A DNA stretch of 64,000 bases, from assembly GCF_003952465.1 (NCBI RefSeq), contig NZ_CP034448.1, positions 5,867,001 through 5,931,000 of the forward strand. Reading direction: 5' to 3'. The position numbers and the translations under genes are program-made. Position 1 is the stretch's first letter. Every line of letters begins with the position of its first letter. The notes beneath the pieces were generated by a model. It did not search any database and was not told the origin of the DNA. It saw only the letters and a list, made by a program, of their open reading frames with translations. Below, in pieces: positions 56,155 to 64,000 of this stretch. The DNA is from Mesorhizobium sp. M1B.F.Ca.ET.045.04.1.1 (lineage in GTDB: Bacteria > Pseudomonadota > Alphaproteobacteria > Rhizobiales > Rhizobiaceae).

Positions 56155-57402
56155 ATGACACGATGGAAATCCGCCGCGGTCGCGACGCTTGCCTCCACCA
56201 TCACCTTGTGGCCGGCCGACAGCCTGCCGGCGGGCAGTACCCGCCCGGGTCCGATGTCTCGCGCGGAAGCCTTCGCGCGCGCCGAGGCACTGACGGCGCT
56301 CGGGCGAAAAATGTTTTTCGATCCGTCGCTGTCGGCGTCGGGCAGGCAGGCCTGCTCGTCCTGCCACGACCCCAACCATGCCTTCGGCCCGGCATCGGCC
56401 GCGCCGGGCGAGATGGGCGGGCCGAGCCTCGACCAGCCGGGCCTGCGCGCCGTGCCGTCGCTGCGCTACCTGCAGGCGGCGCCCGCCTTCACCGAGCATT
56501 TCTATGATTCCGAGGACGAGGGCGACGAGAGCGTCGACAACGGCCCGACCGGCGGACTGACCTGGGACGGACGCGCCGACCACGGCAAGGACCAGGCGAG
56601 GATCCCGCTGCTCTCGCCCTTCGAGATGGGCAACAAGGATGAAGGGGCCGTGGTCGCCGCTTTGCGCAAGGCGCCCTATGCCGATGCCTTCAAGGCGGCC
56701 TTCGGCGCGGACGTGTTCGAGCATCCGTCCGAGGCCTTCGACGCGGCGGTGGAAGCGCTCGGCACCTTCGAGCAGAGCAGCGCCGATTTCTATCCCTATT
56801 CCAGCCGCTACGACGCCTTCCTCGCCGGCAAGGCGACCTTGACCGCGCAGGAGCTGCACGGCCGCGCGCTGTTCGAAGACGAGAACAAGGGCAATTGCGC
56901 AAGCTGCCATTTGAGCGAACCGGCGAACGACGGCGAGCCGCCGCAGTTCACCGATTTCGGATTGATCGCCATTGCCGTGCCGCGCAACCCGGCGATCCCG
57001 GCAAATGCCGATCCCAACTATTTCGATCTCGGCCTGTGCGGCCCGCTGCGCGCCGACTTCAAGGGCCGGGCTGAATATTGCGGCCTGTTCAAGACGCCGA
57101 CGCTGCGCAACGTGGCGCTGCGCAAGAGCTTCTTCCACAACGGCTATTTCCACACGCTGCGCGAGGCGGTCGCCTTCTACGCCAGCCGCGACAGCGACCC
57201 AGGCCGCTGGTATCCGAAAAATGCCGACGGCACCGTCAACAAATTCGACGACCTGCCAAAAGCTTACTGGGGAAACCTCAACACCGACCCGCCCTTCAAC
57301 GGCAAGAGACCCGGCGACCGGCCGGCGCTGACCGACGCTGAGATCGACGACATCGTCGCCTTCCTCGGCACGCTGACCGACGCCGACCAGGCGGGGCAGT
57401 GA
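56155..57402 (+). CDS. Di-haem cytochrome c peroxidase family protein (MauG-like)
   Basis: An exported protein of 415 residues with two CxxCH haem motifs: QACSSCHDPNHAFG and GNCASCHLSEPAN. A signal peptide precedes the first (AAVATLASTITLWPADSLPA). LRNVALRKSFFHNGYFHTLR and the C-terminal LTDAEIDDIVAFLGTLT are family signatures. Such proteins reduce hydrogen peroxide or modify proteins in the periplasm, as MauG does. It is divergent from the OsmC gene, which fits peroxide defence. Confidence 0.9.
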   Translation: MTRWKSAAVATLASTITLWPADSLPAGSTRPGPMSRAEAFARAEALTALGRKMFFDPSLSASGRQACSSCHDPNHAFGPASAAPGEMGGPSLDQPGLRAVPSLRYLQAAPAFTEHFYDSEDEGDESVDNGPTGGLTWDGRADHGKDQARIPLLSPFEMGNKDEGAVVAALRKAPYADAFKAAFGADVFEHPSEAFDAAVEALGTFEQSSADFYPYSSRYDAFLAGKATLTAQELHGRALFEDENKGNCASCHLSEPANDGEPPQFTDFGLIAIAVPRNPAIPANADPNYFDLGLCGPLRADFKGRAEYCGLFKTPTLRNVALRKSFFHNGYFHTLREAVAFYASRDSDPGRWYPKNADGTVNKFDDLPKAYWGNLNTDPPFNGKRPGDRPALTDAEIDDIVAFLGTLTDADQAGQ

Positions 57403-57538
57403 CGGCGCTGCGTTGCCCAAGCGCATGGTGCGGATTTGCCGTCCGGTACCGAATCGGACAAAAGCGTATGTGGGCTAGATCATAGGAGCGCCATGAAACG
57501 CCTTCTATATTAGAGGCTCTTCATGGATGGAGTCTCGG

Positions 57539-57733
57539 ATGAGATTCGTCGCGTTACGGGATCCGACCGACAGTTGGACGGTGTTTGATACGGCCAATGA
57601 GGGGCCCGCCGAATTTGGCGGCCGCGTACTCATTGGCCTGACGTCGCATGACGCCCTGCGGCTCGCGGCCGCGGCCAATGATGAAGCGGGATGCCGGAAA
57701 ATCAATGTGCTGGCATCTCGTCAAGGCCAGTAA
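57539..57733 (+). CDS. Small hypothetical protein (64 aa)
   Basis: A protein of 64 residues: MRFVALRDPTDSWTVFDTAN, EGPAEFGGRVLIGLTSHDAL and a short helical end. GGAG precedes the ATG. The DPTDSWTVFDT segment looks like a folded beta hairpin. Small genes like this are common in Rhizobiales. Function unknown. Confidence 0.65.
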   Translation: MRFVALRDPTDSWTVFDTANEGPAEFGGRVLIGLTSHDALRLAAAANDEAGCRKINVLASRQGQ

Positions 57734-57823
57734 GGTGGATCCCGGACAGTTCCCCTTTCCTCCCGGAAAAGCGCAAGCGAACAAGCGGTTGAGACGGCGC
57801 GCTGCCAGATTGATTCAGGTCAC

Positions 57824-58411
57824 TCATCCAGCCGGCGCATAGCGGTTCACCACCATGCCGCAGGCATAGGCTTTCGAGCCGATGAGCTTCAGCCTGGCGA
57901 AGCCGCCCTGGTCGAAGATGCGGCGGCCGCTGCCCAGTACCGCCGGGTTGATGAAGAGCTGGAACTCGTCGACCAGACCGGCCGAGACCAGCGCCGCGGC
58001 AAAGCCGGCGCCGCCGAACACGGCGATGTTGCCGCCCTCGCCCGCCTTCAACGCGTTCACCTCGCGCGGCAGGTCGCCGCTCACGACCCGCGTGCGCTCC
58101 CAGCGCGAAGCCTGGAGCTTGTCGCTCGCCACCACCTTCTCAGCTTCGACGATGCGCTGGGCAAAGGCATAGAAGCGGTCCCTTGGGTATTTCCTTGCCG
58201 CCCTGCCCCAGTGGTTGAGATAGCCCTCCTCAGCCATCTTGCGGCTCAAGAGGATGGTGTCGATGGTCGTGAAGACGGCGTTGAAGTCCTGTTTAAGCTC
58301 CTCGTCCCAGGCGCTGTCGCCGCCCCATTCCCAGAGCTGCCAGCGACGGTCCTCATCGGCGCCGACGAAGCCGTCGACCGACATCTGCATCTGCAGGATC
58401 AGCTTTTTCAT
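57824..58411 (-). CDS. Dihydrofolate reductase-like (RibD C-terminal) protein
   Basis: A protein of 195 residues: KKLILQMQMSVDGFVGADED, TIDTILLSRKMAEEGYLNHW, and GNIAVFGGAGFAAALVSAGL, VDEFQLFINPAVLGSGRRIF. This is the RibD-C/DHFR-like fold that binds NADPH. The substrate is not known; many homologs are orphan reductases. The ATG at 58411 lies after GAGGA. It is divergent from the HxlR gene, which is a likely regulator. Confidence 0.88.
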   Translation of the reverse strand: MKKLILQMQMSVDGFVGADEDRRWQLWEWGGDSAWDEELKQDFNAVFTTIDTILLSRKMAEEGYLNHWGRAARKYPRDRFYAFAQRIVEAEKVVASDKLQASRWERTRVVSGDLPREVNALKAGEGGNIAVFGGAGFAAALVSAGLVDEFQLFINPAVLGSGRRIFDQGGFARLKLIGSKAYACGMVVNRYAPAG

Positions 58412-58527
58412 CGCGCGGTCCTCCTCAAGCGATTTGTCGAGCACAATCGATTTACTTTCGGAACCGTTTGACGTATAAGGAGAATGGTGTCAATAGTAAA
58501 GTGATTTAAAAATGGAACCATAAATCC

Positions 58528-58944
58528 ATGTCGACCAGGGAAAGATCCGGCTGCCCGATCAGCCTCTCGCTCGAGCTTATCGGTGACCGCTGGACGCTGC
58601 TCATCATCCGCGACATGGTCTTCGCCGGGAAAAGGCATTTTCGCGAGTTCCTGCAGTCGGACGAAGGCATCTCGTCGCGCACGCTGGCCGAACGGCTGCA
58701 GACGCTGCAGGACGAAGGCATCCTCACCCGCAGCGAAGATCCATCTCACGGGCTGAAGGCGATCTACCGGCTGACCGAGGCCGGCATCGACCTTCTACCG
58801 GTGCTGGCGACGCTGGGCGCCTGGGGGAGCAAATATCGTAGGGCGGACGGTGATCTCGCCCGGATCGCCAGGGAGCTCGCGGCCGGGGGCGAGCCGGCAC
58901 TGGCGCGGATGAAAGAGAAACTGCGCGCGGAGCATCTGGCCTGA
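58528..58944 (+). CDS. HxlR-family transcriptional regulator
   Basis: A protein of 138 residues with one winged-helix HxlR domain: RSGCPISLSLELIGDRWTLL, IIRDMVFAGKRHFREFLQSD, then GISSRTLAERLQTLQDEGIL. The conserved C (GCPI) is often a redox or electrophile sensor in this family. It lies divergent from the DHFR-like gene, with about 115 bases between them, and probably regulates it. Confidence 0.9.
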   Translation: MSTRERSGCPISLSLELIGDRWTLLIIRDMVFAGKRHFREFLQSDEGISSRTLAERLQTLQDEGILTRSEDPSHGLKAIYRLTEAGIDLLPVLATLGAWGSKYRRADGDLARIARELAAGGEPALARMKEKLRAEHLA

Positions 58945-58995
58945 GGAGCTTTCAGCGGCGCTACCTCACGCACCCTGCAAAAACGACAATCGGCA

Positions 58996-59376
58996 TCACG
59001 TCTCGTAGTAGTGAAGCTCCAGCAAAAGGCATCCCGTCTGCGATCGAAAGGGGCCATGATAGACACCTGGTGGACGGCAGGCATAGGTGTTGGGAGCAAA
59101 ACTCTGCGCCGGCTCTTTGGGTGACGCCGCGCCGACGATGAGATCGCCGGAAAGCAGATAAACCTCTTCCCAGTATTCGTGCACAAACGGCACCGAGGTG
59201 AAGGCGCCAGGCAGGAACCGGAGCAGCCGCGTCCGGCTGCCCGTCTTGCCTGCTTCATCGAGGTAGCCGGCGAGAATCTTCTGTTCGATGCCGGGCGGAT
59301 AGCCGGGCGGCCTATGCCAATCCTCGCCCGCCATTTCGACAGCGTGGAATTCCTTGTGTTCCTTGTGGATAGGCAC
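58996..59376 (-). CDS. ChrR-like cupin protein of the flavin monooxygenase operon
   Basis: A protein of about 126 residues: cupin with VPFVHEYWEEVYLLSGDLIV and CRPPGVYHGPFRSQTG. This resembles the ChrR-type cupins and 2,4'-dihydroxyacetophenone dioxygenase. GTG at 59376 was chosen since GAGG lies 6 bases upstream; TTG at 59388 overlaps the previous stop (TTGA) and is also possible. It is the last gene of the GntR-flavin reductase-HpaB-like operon. It may act on the product of the monooxygenase, for example by ring cleavage (inference). Confidence 0.8.
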   Translation of the reverse strand: MPIHKEHKEFHAVEMAGEDWHRPPGYPPGIEQKILAGYLDEAGKTGSRTRLLRFLPGAFTSVPFVHEYWEEVYLLSGDLIVGAASPKEPAQSFAPNTYACRPPGVYHGPFRSQTGCLLLELHYYET

Positions 59377-59384
59377 GGCGAACC

Positions 59385-60869
59385 TCAAGCAGCATCCAAG
59401 GCGCCGCGACCGGCTCCATCATCCAGGGAGTAGCTGTCCAGCATGTGGTCGACGAGCTGCGTGCAGCGGTCCCAGTCGAAGGTGCGGAAGCTGTGCCCCT
59501 TGGTGACGAAGCTGGCGCCAGCATAGAACATTTCGTACTGGGTGTGGCGCGAGGCGAATTCCGAGCCGACCGCATCCCAGGCCAGCTTGAAGAACTTTAC
59601 CCGCCCCTCTGACGAGGTGACCGGCGACTGCTGCGTCTTTTCGATTAGCCCGCGCAGATGGGGATCGGCGAAATCCTGGGCCGAGGACGGCAGCATGATC
59701 AGCCCGCCACCCGCCAGGTCGCGCAAAGCGGCGATCACCTCGCAGTAGAGCTGCTGCGTCAGCACCTGGGCGGAATAGAGCGTATGGGCATCCGGCACGA
59801 AATATGCGCCACGTATCTGGCCTTTCACTTCCATGGCGTGCACCAGCGCGTCGACCACGGCGTTCTGCGCGGCAAGCTGGCCCAGTGCCTCGCGCACCTG
59901 CGGAAAGCCGATGACGCCGTTCGTCTCGGCGATGCGCCGAGCGATGCCGGTGAGAAAACGCATCTTCACCATCAAACGGATCTGCGCCTGATAGTTCTGG
60001 AAGACGTGTGCCGGGGTGGCATGGAACTGCCGCTGGCACATAGCGACGTCCTGGTTGATGAAGACGCGGTCCCAGGGAACTTTCACATCGTCGAAGTAAA
60101 GCACCGCGTCGTTCTCGTCGAAGCGGCTGGCGAGCGGATTGTCGAAGACGTTGACAGCGCTTTCCTCATAGGACTTTCGTGACAGGATCTCCAGCCCGCC
60201 GGCATTCATCGGCACCGCGAAGGAGACCGCATAGGGTTCGTCGCCTTCACGCAATGGCTGGATGCATGTGATCAACACCTCGTTCGCCATGATGCCGCCC
60301 GTCGCCAGCATCTTGGCGCCGCGGATGGTCAGGCCGCCTGCATCCTGGTCGACGACGCCCGCAGTGAGGAAGCGATCCTGCTGTTCGCTCGCCGGCTTCG
60401 AACGATCCGCCTGCGGATTGAGGATGGCATAAGTGAGGTAGAGTTCATTGTCCCTGGCGAAGCGGTAATATTCGGAAAGCGCGCCGGCGCGGACCTTGTC
60501 GTAGGCTTCGAAAACTTCGATGCCCATGAACATGCCGCAAATGCAGGAAGCAACGTGGTCGGGGGCGCGGCCGAGAAAGCCGTAGTGAAGCTCCGTCCAG
60601 GCTTCCAGCGCCCTACGCCGCTCGACAAGCTCAGCATGGCTGCGCGGCAGCTGCCAGATGCGATTGGCACGGCCGCCGCCCTCGGGAACCTCGAATGTCA
60701 TCAGTTCCCGGTTGTCGGGCCGTGCCTGGAAATCGTAAAGGGAGCCCACCGACCGGATGGTCCGGCGGAAGGCTGGATGGACGGTGACGTCGCCGACCGC
60801 CTGCCCGTTGACGTAGACCTGCCTGCCGTCCCTTAGCATCTCGATATGCTGCGCGCCGGTCTTGATCAT
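59385..60869 (-). CDS. HpaB-type flavin-dependent monooxygenase, oxygenase component
   Basis: A protein of 494 residues of the 4-hydroxyphenylacetate 3-hydroxylase family: MIKTGAQHIEMLRDGRQVYV, the HPAFRRTIRSVGSLYDFQ turn, LYLTYAILNPQADRSKPASE and RGAKMLATGGIMANEVLIT. It hydroxylates phenols with FADH2 supplied by the flavin reductase next door. The family also includes chlorophenol and pyrrole-2-carboxylate oxygenases, so the substrate is open. GGAGGG precedes the ATG at 60869. Confidence 0.9.
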   Translation of the reverse strand: MIKTGAQHIEMLRDGRQVYVNGQAVGDVTVHPAFRRTIRSVGSLYDFQARPDNRELMTFEVPEGGGRANRIWQLPRSHAELVERRRALEAWTELHYGFLGRAPDHVASCICGMFMGIEVFEAYDKVRAGALSEYYRFARDNELYLTYAILNPQADRSKPASEQQDRFLTAGVVDQDAGGLTIRGAKMLATGGIMANEVLITCIQPLREGDEPYAVSFAVPMNAGGLEILSRKSYEESAVNVFDNPLASRFDENDAVLYFDDVKVPWDRVFINQDVAMCQRQFHATPAHVFQNYQAQIRLMVKMRFLTGIARRIAETNGVIGFPQVREALGQLAAQNAVVDALVHAMEVKGQIRGAYFVPDAHTLYSAQVLTQQLYCEVIAALRDLAGGGLIMLPSSAQDFADPHLRGLIEKTQQSPVTSSEGRVKFFKLAWDAVGSEFASRHTQYEMFYAGASFVTKGHSFRTFDWDRCTQLVDHMLDSYSLDDGAGRGALDAA

Positions 60870-60894
60870 CTTGCCCTCCAATCGTGCCAAGAAG

Positions 60895-61431
60895 TCAATA
60901 ATGGATGTCGAGTGGCCAGAGCGGCGCCAAAGTCTCGCCCGGCTGCAGCGCCGCGTAACGTCCCTTGCTGAAAACCAGTGGCCGGCGGTCACCGAAAGAC
61001 CGGAACTGCCTGACCCTCGCGATGAACAGGACATGGTCGCCGGCTTCATGCCTGGCCCATGGCTCGCAATCGAACAACGCCGCGGCGCCGGGCAGCAACG
61101 GGGCGCCGGAGCCGGCCTGCTCGAAGCGCACACCCACCCATTTGTTGGACAGCGACCGCGCGAAGCGGTTGGAAATGTCCTTCTGGTTTTCGGAGAGAAC
61201 ATTGACCGCGTAACCGTCGGCCCTCTCCCAAAGCGGCAGGCTGACTGCCTTGCGATCGATGCTGAAGAGGACGAGCGGCGGTTCGAGAGACAACGAGTTG
61301 AACGAGCTCATGGTCATGCCGAGCCGTACGCCATCGGCTAGGCAGGTGACCACGCACACGCCGGTCGGGAACTGCCCCAGAGCCTGCCGGAACGCATGCA
61401 AGTCGAAAACCGTTTCCCGCTCGATGGTCAC
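60895..61431 (-). CDS. Flavin reductase partner of the monooxygenase
   Basis: A protein of 178 residues of the HpaC/flavin reductase domain type: FRQALGQFPTGVCVVTCLAD, LGMTMSSFNSLSLEPPLVLF, LPLWERADGYAVNVLSENQK and KWVGVRFEQAGSG. It uses NAD(P)H to reduce FAD or FMN for the oxygenase component. It starts with GTG at 61431 after AAGGGG. It lies 25 bases upstream of the HpaB-like gene on the same strand. Confidence 0.9.
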   Translation of the reverse strand: MTIERETVFDLHAFRQALGQFPTGVCVVTCLADGVRLGMTMSSFNSLSLEPPLVLFSIDRKAVSLPLWERADGYAVNVLSENQKDISNRFARSLSNKWVGVRFEQAGSGAPLLPGAAALFDCEPWARHEAGDHVLFIARVRQFRSFGDRRPLVFSKGRYAALQPGETLAPLWPLDIHY

Positions 61432-61468
61432 GCCCGCCCCTTTCGACGCCGTCCGTCAAGTCATCAGA

Positions 61469-62215
61469 TCAAGTCACTCGCAGCCTGCCGTTATTCCTGT
61501 TGATAAGCCCTGCGGTCGCCACCTGCGCTCGGGCGGCCCATCCGGCCGAAAACGGCAGCCGCAACGCGACCAACGTACATGCTAGATGCTCGGCGACTGC
61601 CGCGGCTGCCTGTTCGGGGTCGCCGCGGCGTATTCCCTCAACAATCGCGGCGTGCTCGGCAAGAACGCTCTCGCCTCGCCCGCCGGAAATGGTCATTACA
61701 TGCACACCCATGCGCAACTGGCGGTCTCGCAAGCTCTCATAGAAATCGGCGAGCACCGGGTTGCCGGCCGCGCGCACGATGGTGCGATGAAATTCCCGGT
61801 CGCATTCGATGAAGGCAACCGGATCCTGCCGCAGTTCCACCTGCTCGGCAATCAGACGGTCCAGCTCGGCGGCAAGCATCTCGCCGAAACTCGCGGCGCG
61901 GCGGGAGCACCACTCCTCGACCAGGCCACGCGCCTGCATGACCGCTTCGATGTCAGCCTCTGTGATGGGGGGCACATAGGCGCCCTTTTTGGGCACGATC
62001 CGCAGCAACCCGTCGGCTTCGAGCCGCAAAAGCGCTTCGCGCACAGGCGTCCGCGACGTTCCCGTGCCGCGGCAGACCTCCGCCTCTGTCAGGAACGTCC
62101 CTTCCTGGCTGGGCAAAGTGAGCACATGCTGCTTCAGCCAGCGGTAGACGATGTCCTGTGCTGCGTCGGCATGACCGCCCAAGACAGAAGCCTCGGTTTC
62201 GCGTCGCTTACTCAT
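61469..62215 (-). CDS. GntR-family regulator, FCD type
   Basis: A protein of 248 residues: winged helix (LTLPSQEGTFLTEAEVCRGT, GTSRTPVREALLRLEADGLL) and an FCD effector domain (about 85-230) with metal-type histidines (FIECDREFHRTIVRAAGNPV, LAEHAAIVEGIRRGD). It is first of the four-gene operon and has the palindrome ATGTATACAT just upstream (62224-62233), so it likely represses its own operon until the substrate binds. ATG at 62215 was chosen; a TTG at 62221 is also in frame. Confidence 0.9.
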   Translation of the reverse strand: MSKRRETEASVLGGHADAAQDIVYRWLKQHVLTLPSQEGTFLTEAEVCRGTGTSRTPVREALLRLEADGLLRIVPKKGAYVPPITEADIEAVMQARGLVEEWCSRRAASFGEMLAAELDRLIAEQVELRQDPVAFIECDREFHRTIVRAAGNPVLADFYESLRDRQLRMGVHVMTISGGRGESVLAEHAAIVEGIRRGDPEQAAAAVAEHLACTLVALRLPFSAGWAARAQVATAGLINRNNGRLRVT

Positions 62216-62223
62216 AGACAATA

Positions 62224-62233
62224 TGTATACATC
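62224..62233 (-). promoter_or_regulatory. GntR (FCD) operator upstream of the operon
   Basis: ATGTATACAT is a perfect palindrome of the TNGTATACNA type used by FCD GntR regulators. It ends 8 bases from the ATG at 62215, where bound repressor would block initiation. Confidence 0.6.
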
Positions 62234-62378
62234 ATGCTTACATCCCGTTCAAGCGTTTCGCCGCAATACCCCTGTGCAGTGCGCCGCAGGCCCTGCTTCA
62301 GTCGGCAATGACCGCCCCGTTCCGTTTTCAAGGCTTCGCAATTAGAATGAACACAGGCTGAAGCTGGATTTGCCTCAC

Positions 62379-63101
62379 ATGATCGTCCAGGCCTGCATCA
62401 ACGGCGCGCGTCCCGCCGATTTCCATCCGGCCCTGCCGCTCGACCCGGACGCCATGGCGCGCGACGGCGCGGCTTCGATCGCGGCGGGCGCGGTCGAGCT
62501 GCATGTGCATGCGCGCGGCGCCGACCGTCAGGAAAGCCTCGCCCCGGAAGCGATGGACCGAACTGTAGCGGCGCTGCGCCGCGCCTGCCCCGGCACGCTG
62601 ATCGGCGTCTCCACCGGCGCCTGGATCGAGAAGGACGACAGGCGCACGCTGGCGGCCATCGCCAGCTGGCGCGAGCTGCCCGACTACGCCTCCGTCAACC
62701 TCAGCGAGGCGGCGGCACCCGAAGTGATGGAGACCTTGCGCGACCGCGGCGTCGGCATCGAGGCCGGGCTTGCATCGATCGGCGATGCGCTCAGGCTGGC
62801 CAGCCTCGACCATGGCGGGCGGGTGCTGCGCGTGCTGATCGAGATTTCCGAGCAGACGCTGGACGAGGCCTTCGCGGTTGCCAACGGCATCGAAAAGGTG
62901 ATGCAGCGCGAAGGCATCCGGCGCTCAATCCTGCTGCATGGCGAGAACGCGACGGTGTGGCCCTTCGTTGAGCGGGCGGCGAGGAGAAAATTCTCGACTC
63001 GCGTAGGGCTGGAGGATGGCAAGGAATTGCCGGACGGAAGCGTGGCCGACGGGAATGCGGCGTTGGTCGCGGCGGCGGTGGGGATTTATCGCAGGGCGTG
63101 A
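62379..63101 (+). CDS. BKACE family (3-keto-5-aminohexanoate cleavage-type) protein, short form
   Basis: A protein of 240 residues with a TIM barrel: MIVQACINGARPADFHPALP, AGAVELHVHARGADRQESL (H-x-H zinc site), GVSTGAWIEKDDRRTLAAIA and SILLHGENATVWPFVERAAR (third histidine). BKACE enzymes condense beta-keto acids with acetyl-CoA. This protein is shorter than the 270-310 residues of characterised ones. TTG at 62370 is an alternative start. It is divergent from the GntR gene. Confidence 0.85.
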   Translation: MIVQACINGARPADFHPALPLDPDAMARDGAASIAAGAVELHVHARGADRQESLAPEAMDRTVAALRRACPGTLIGVSTGAWIEKDDRRTLAAIASWRELPDYASVNLSEAAAPEVMETLRDRGVGIEAGLASIGDALRLASLDHGGRVLRVLIEISEQTLDEAFAVANGIEKVMQREGIRRSILLHGENATVWPFVERAARRKFSTRVGLEDGKELPDGSVADGNAALVAAAVGIYRRA

Positions 63102-63109
63102 TGTCAGCC

Positions 63110-63133
63110 AATCTCCCCCGCAAGGGGGGAGAT
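63110..63133. repeat. CCCCCTCTGTC-family end piece
   Basis: AATCTCCCCCGCAAGGGGGG then AGAT: one hairpin end of the family. It lies between convergent genes (63101 and 63148). Confidence 0.7.
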
Positions 63134-63147
63134 CGGCAGTTTCGACC

Positions 63148-64000
63148 TCACTGCGTGTCGGCGTTGGCCCTCAGCTCGGCGCGCTTCCCGTCCGAGACCA
63201 CGGCAAGGTCGAGCACCTTCTGCAGGCCCGCCGCGTGGCGGAAGTTCGGCTCGGTCTGGATGCCGCTCTTCACCGCCTCGAAGAAGCGCTGGTAATTGGT
63301 CGGCACGGTGCCGGCGTCGAGTTCTTCCCACTTGGCATTCTCGACGTTCTGGCTGACGCAAGCCTTCAGCATCGAACCATCAAGGTTGTGCACCACCTCG
63401 ATGCCGCCCTTGTCGCCATAGATGCGCAGCCTGAGCTCGTTGAGGTGGCCGGTCGCCCAGCGGCTGGCATGCACCACGCCGAAGGCGCCGTTGGCAAAGT
63501 CGAGCGTCATGGCGAAACTGTCATTGGCGTCGAGCTGATAGTCGCCGATGCGATTTTCCGGCGCCTTGTCGAAGGCGCGCAGCCGGCAGAAGACATGGTC
63601 GATGTCGAGCGCGGCGCCATAGCTGGCGAAATCGAGGATGTGGATGCCGACATCGCCCAGCACGCCGTTCGAGCCGTGGCCGCGCGACAGCCGCCAGAGC
63701 CATTTCGGATCGGTGCGCCAGTCGCCCCAGAATTTCGACACCAGCCAGCTTTGCAGATAGGAGGCCTCGACATGGCGCACCGTGCCGATCTCGCCGGCCT
63801 GCACCATCTGGCGCGCCTTCTGCAGCGCAGCCACATTGCGGTAGGTGAGGTTCACCATGTTGACGACGCCGGCGGCCTCCGCCGCATCGGCCATCTCGCT
63901 CGCCTTGCCGAAATTCTCGGCCAGCGGCTTTTCGCACAGCACCGGCTTGCCGGCGGCGATCAGCGCCATGGTGGTCGGGTGGTGGATACGGTCGGGTGTG
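63148..64000 (-). CDS. Gfo/Idh/MocA family oxidoreductase, N-terminus outside window
   Basis: The frame is open from 64000; the visible part starts TPDRIHHPTTMALIAAGKPV then LCEKPLAENF, with the family's EKP motif. The C-terminal domain follows (LGDVGIHILDFASYGAALDI, DANDSFAMTLDFANGAFGVV, EVVHNLDGSMLKAC). The N-terminal part of the Rossmann domain lies beyond the window. Such enzymes oxidise or reduce sugars and inositols with NAD(P). ATG 63969 is internal. Confidence 0.92.
   Translation of the reverse strand, partial: TPDRIHHPTTMALIAAGKPVLCEKPLAENFGKASEMADAAEAAGVVNMVNLTYRNVAALQKARQMVQAGEIGTVRHVEASYLQSWLVSKFWGDWRTDPKWLWRLSRGHGSNGVLGDVGIHILDFASYGAALDIDHVFCRLRAFDKAPENRIGDYQLDANDSFAMTLDFANGAFGVVHASRWATGHLNELRLRIYGDKGGIEVVHNLDGSMLKACVSQNVENAKWEELDAGTVPTNYQRFFEAVKSGIQTEPNFRHAAGLQKVLDLAVVSDGKRAELRANADTQ

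Noticed and set aside
1..64000. Prophage, integrative element or symbiosis island
   Set aside because: No integrase, transposase, tRNA attachment site, phage structural or nod/nif gene was found.

Overview
The window looks like a chromosomal segment of an alphaproteobacterium of the order Rhizobiales, most likely Mesorhizobium or a close relative. The grounds are the high GC content, the arsenic operon that uses an aquaglyceroporin (arsR-aqpS-arsC), a BA14K-type protein, minCDE, candidate promoters of the Rhizobiales general stress sigma factor, and many short palindromic intergenic repeats of a kind common in rhizobial genomes. No tRNA, rRNA, CRISPR array, prophage, transposase or symbiosis gene was seen. 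It reads as core/accessory chromosome and not as a mobile island.

Layout. 1-6.7 kb: a VOC protein cut by the window edge; an ArsR-SRPBCC pair behind a perfect palindrome; two small membrane enzymes (MAPEG, isoprenylcysteine methyltransferase-like); PilZ; a MarR regulator divergent from a monooxygenase and a membrane protein; an LppY/LpqO (DUF1259) protein with an MFS transporter. 6.8-9.4 kb: the DmeR/DmeF metal sensor and efflux pair, then three small genes, two with candidate EcfG-type promoters. 9.5-11.6 kb: an AraC regulator and an outer membrane beta-barrel protein, with several palindromes between them. 11.8-15 kb: the arsenic operon arsR-aqpS-arsC plus a frameshifted MFS gene, divergent from a DUF6428 gene. 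15-19.6 kb: small proteins (two more EcfG-type promoter candidates), a GNAT enzyme, a cupin, a methyltransferase and a ketopantoate reductase-like enzyme.

19.7-25 kb: a NarL-type two-component system followed by two paralogous exported Gly/Asn-rich proteins that share a conserved C-terminal segment, a shared 45-bp upstream block and similar terminators; then a frameshifted EamA/RhtA-type exporter. 25.5-30.8 kb: a polysaccharide cluster (acyltransferase, two GT2 glycosyltransferases, an ABC exporter). 30.9-33 kb: minCDE. 33-37.8 kb: a lipoprotein, two SnoaL-like proteins, cspA with a terminator, a globin and a duplicated BA14K-type protein. 37.9-50 kb: a lysine 2,3-aminomutase-like protein, a membrane protein of unknown function, a serine hydrolase, an acyl-CoA synthetase, a class II aldolase, a winged-helix/TPR regulator and a long coiled-coil protein.

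50-64 kb: htpG; an ABC-F protein; a probable stress cluster (a COG3826-type 2-oxoglutarate oxygenase, a carboxymuconolactone decarboxylase-like protein and OsmC, divergent from a di-haem peroxidase); a DHFR-like protein divergent from an HxlR regulator; a four-gene operon for a two-component flavin monooxygenase (GntR, flavin reductase, HpaB-like oxygenase, cupin); a BKACE enzyme; and a Gfo/Idh/MocA oxidoreductase that runs off the window.

The most unusual signals are the two Gly/Asn-rich paralogs with their shared promoter block next to a two-component system, the group of small genes with general-stress promoters, and a dispersed hairpin element whose stem shows compensatory changes between copies. 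No whole new defence-type system was recognised.
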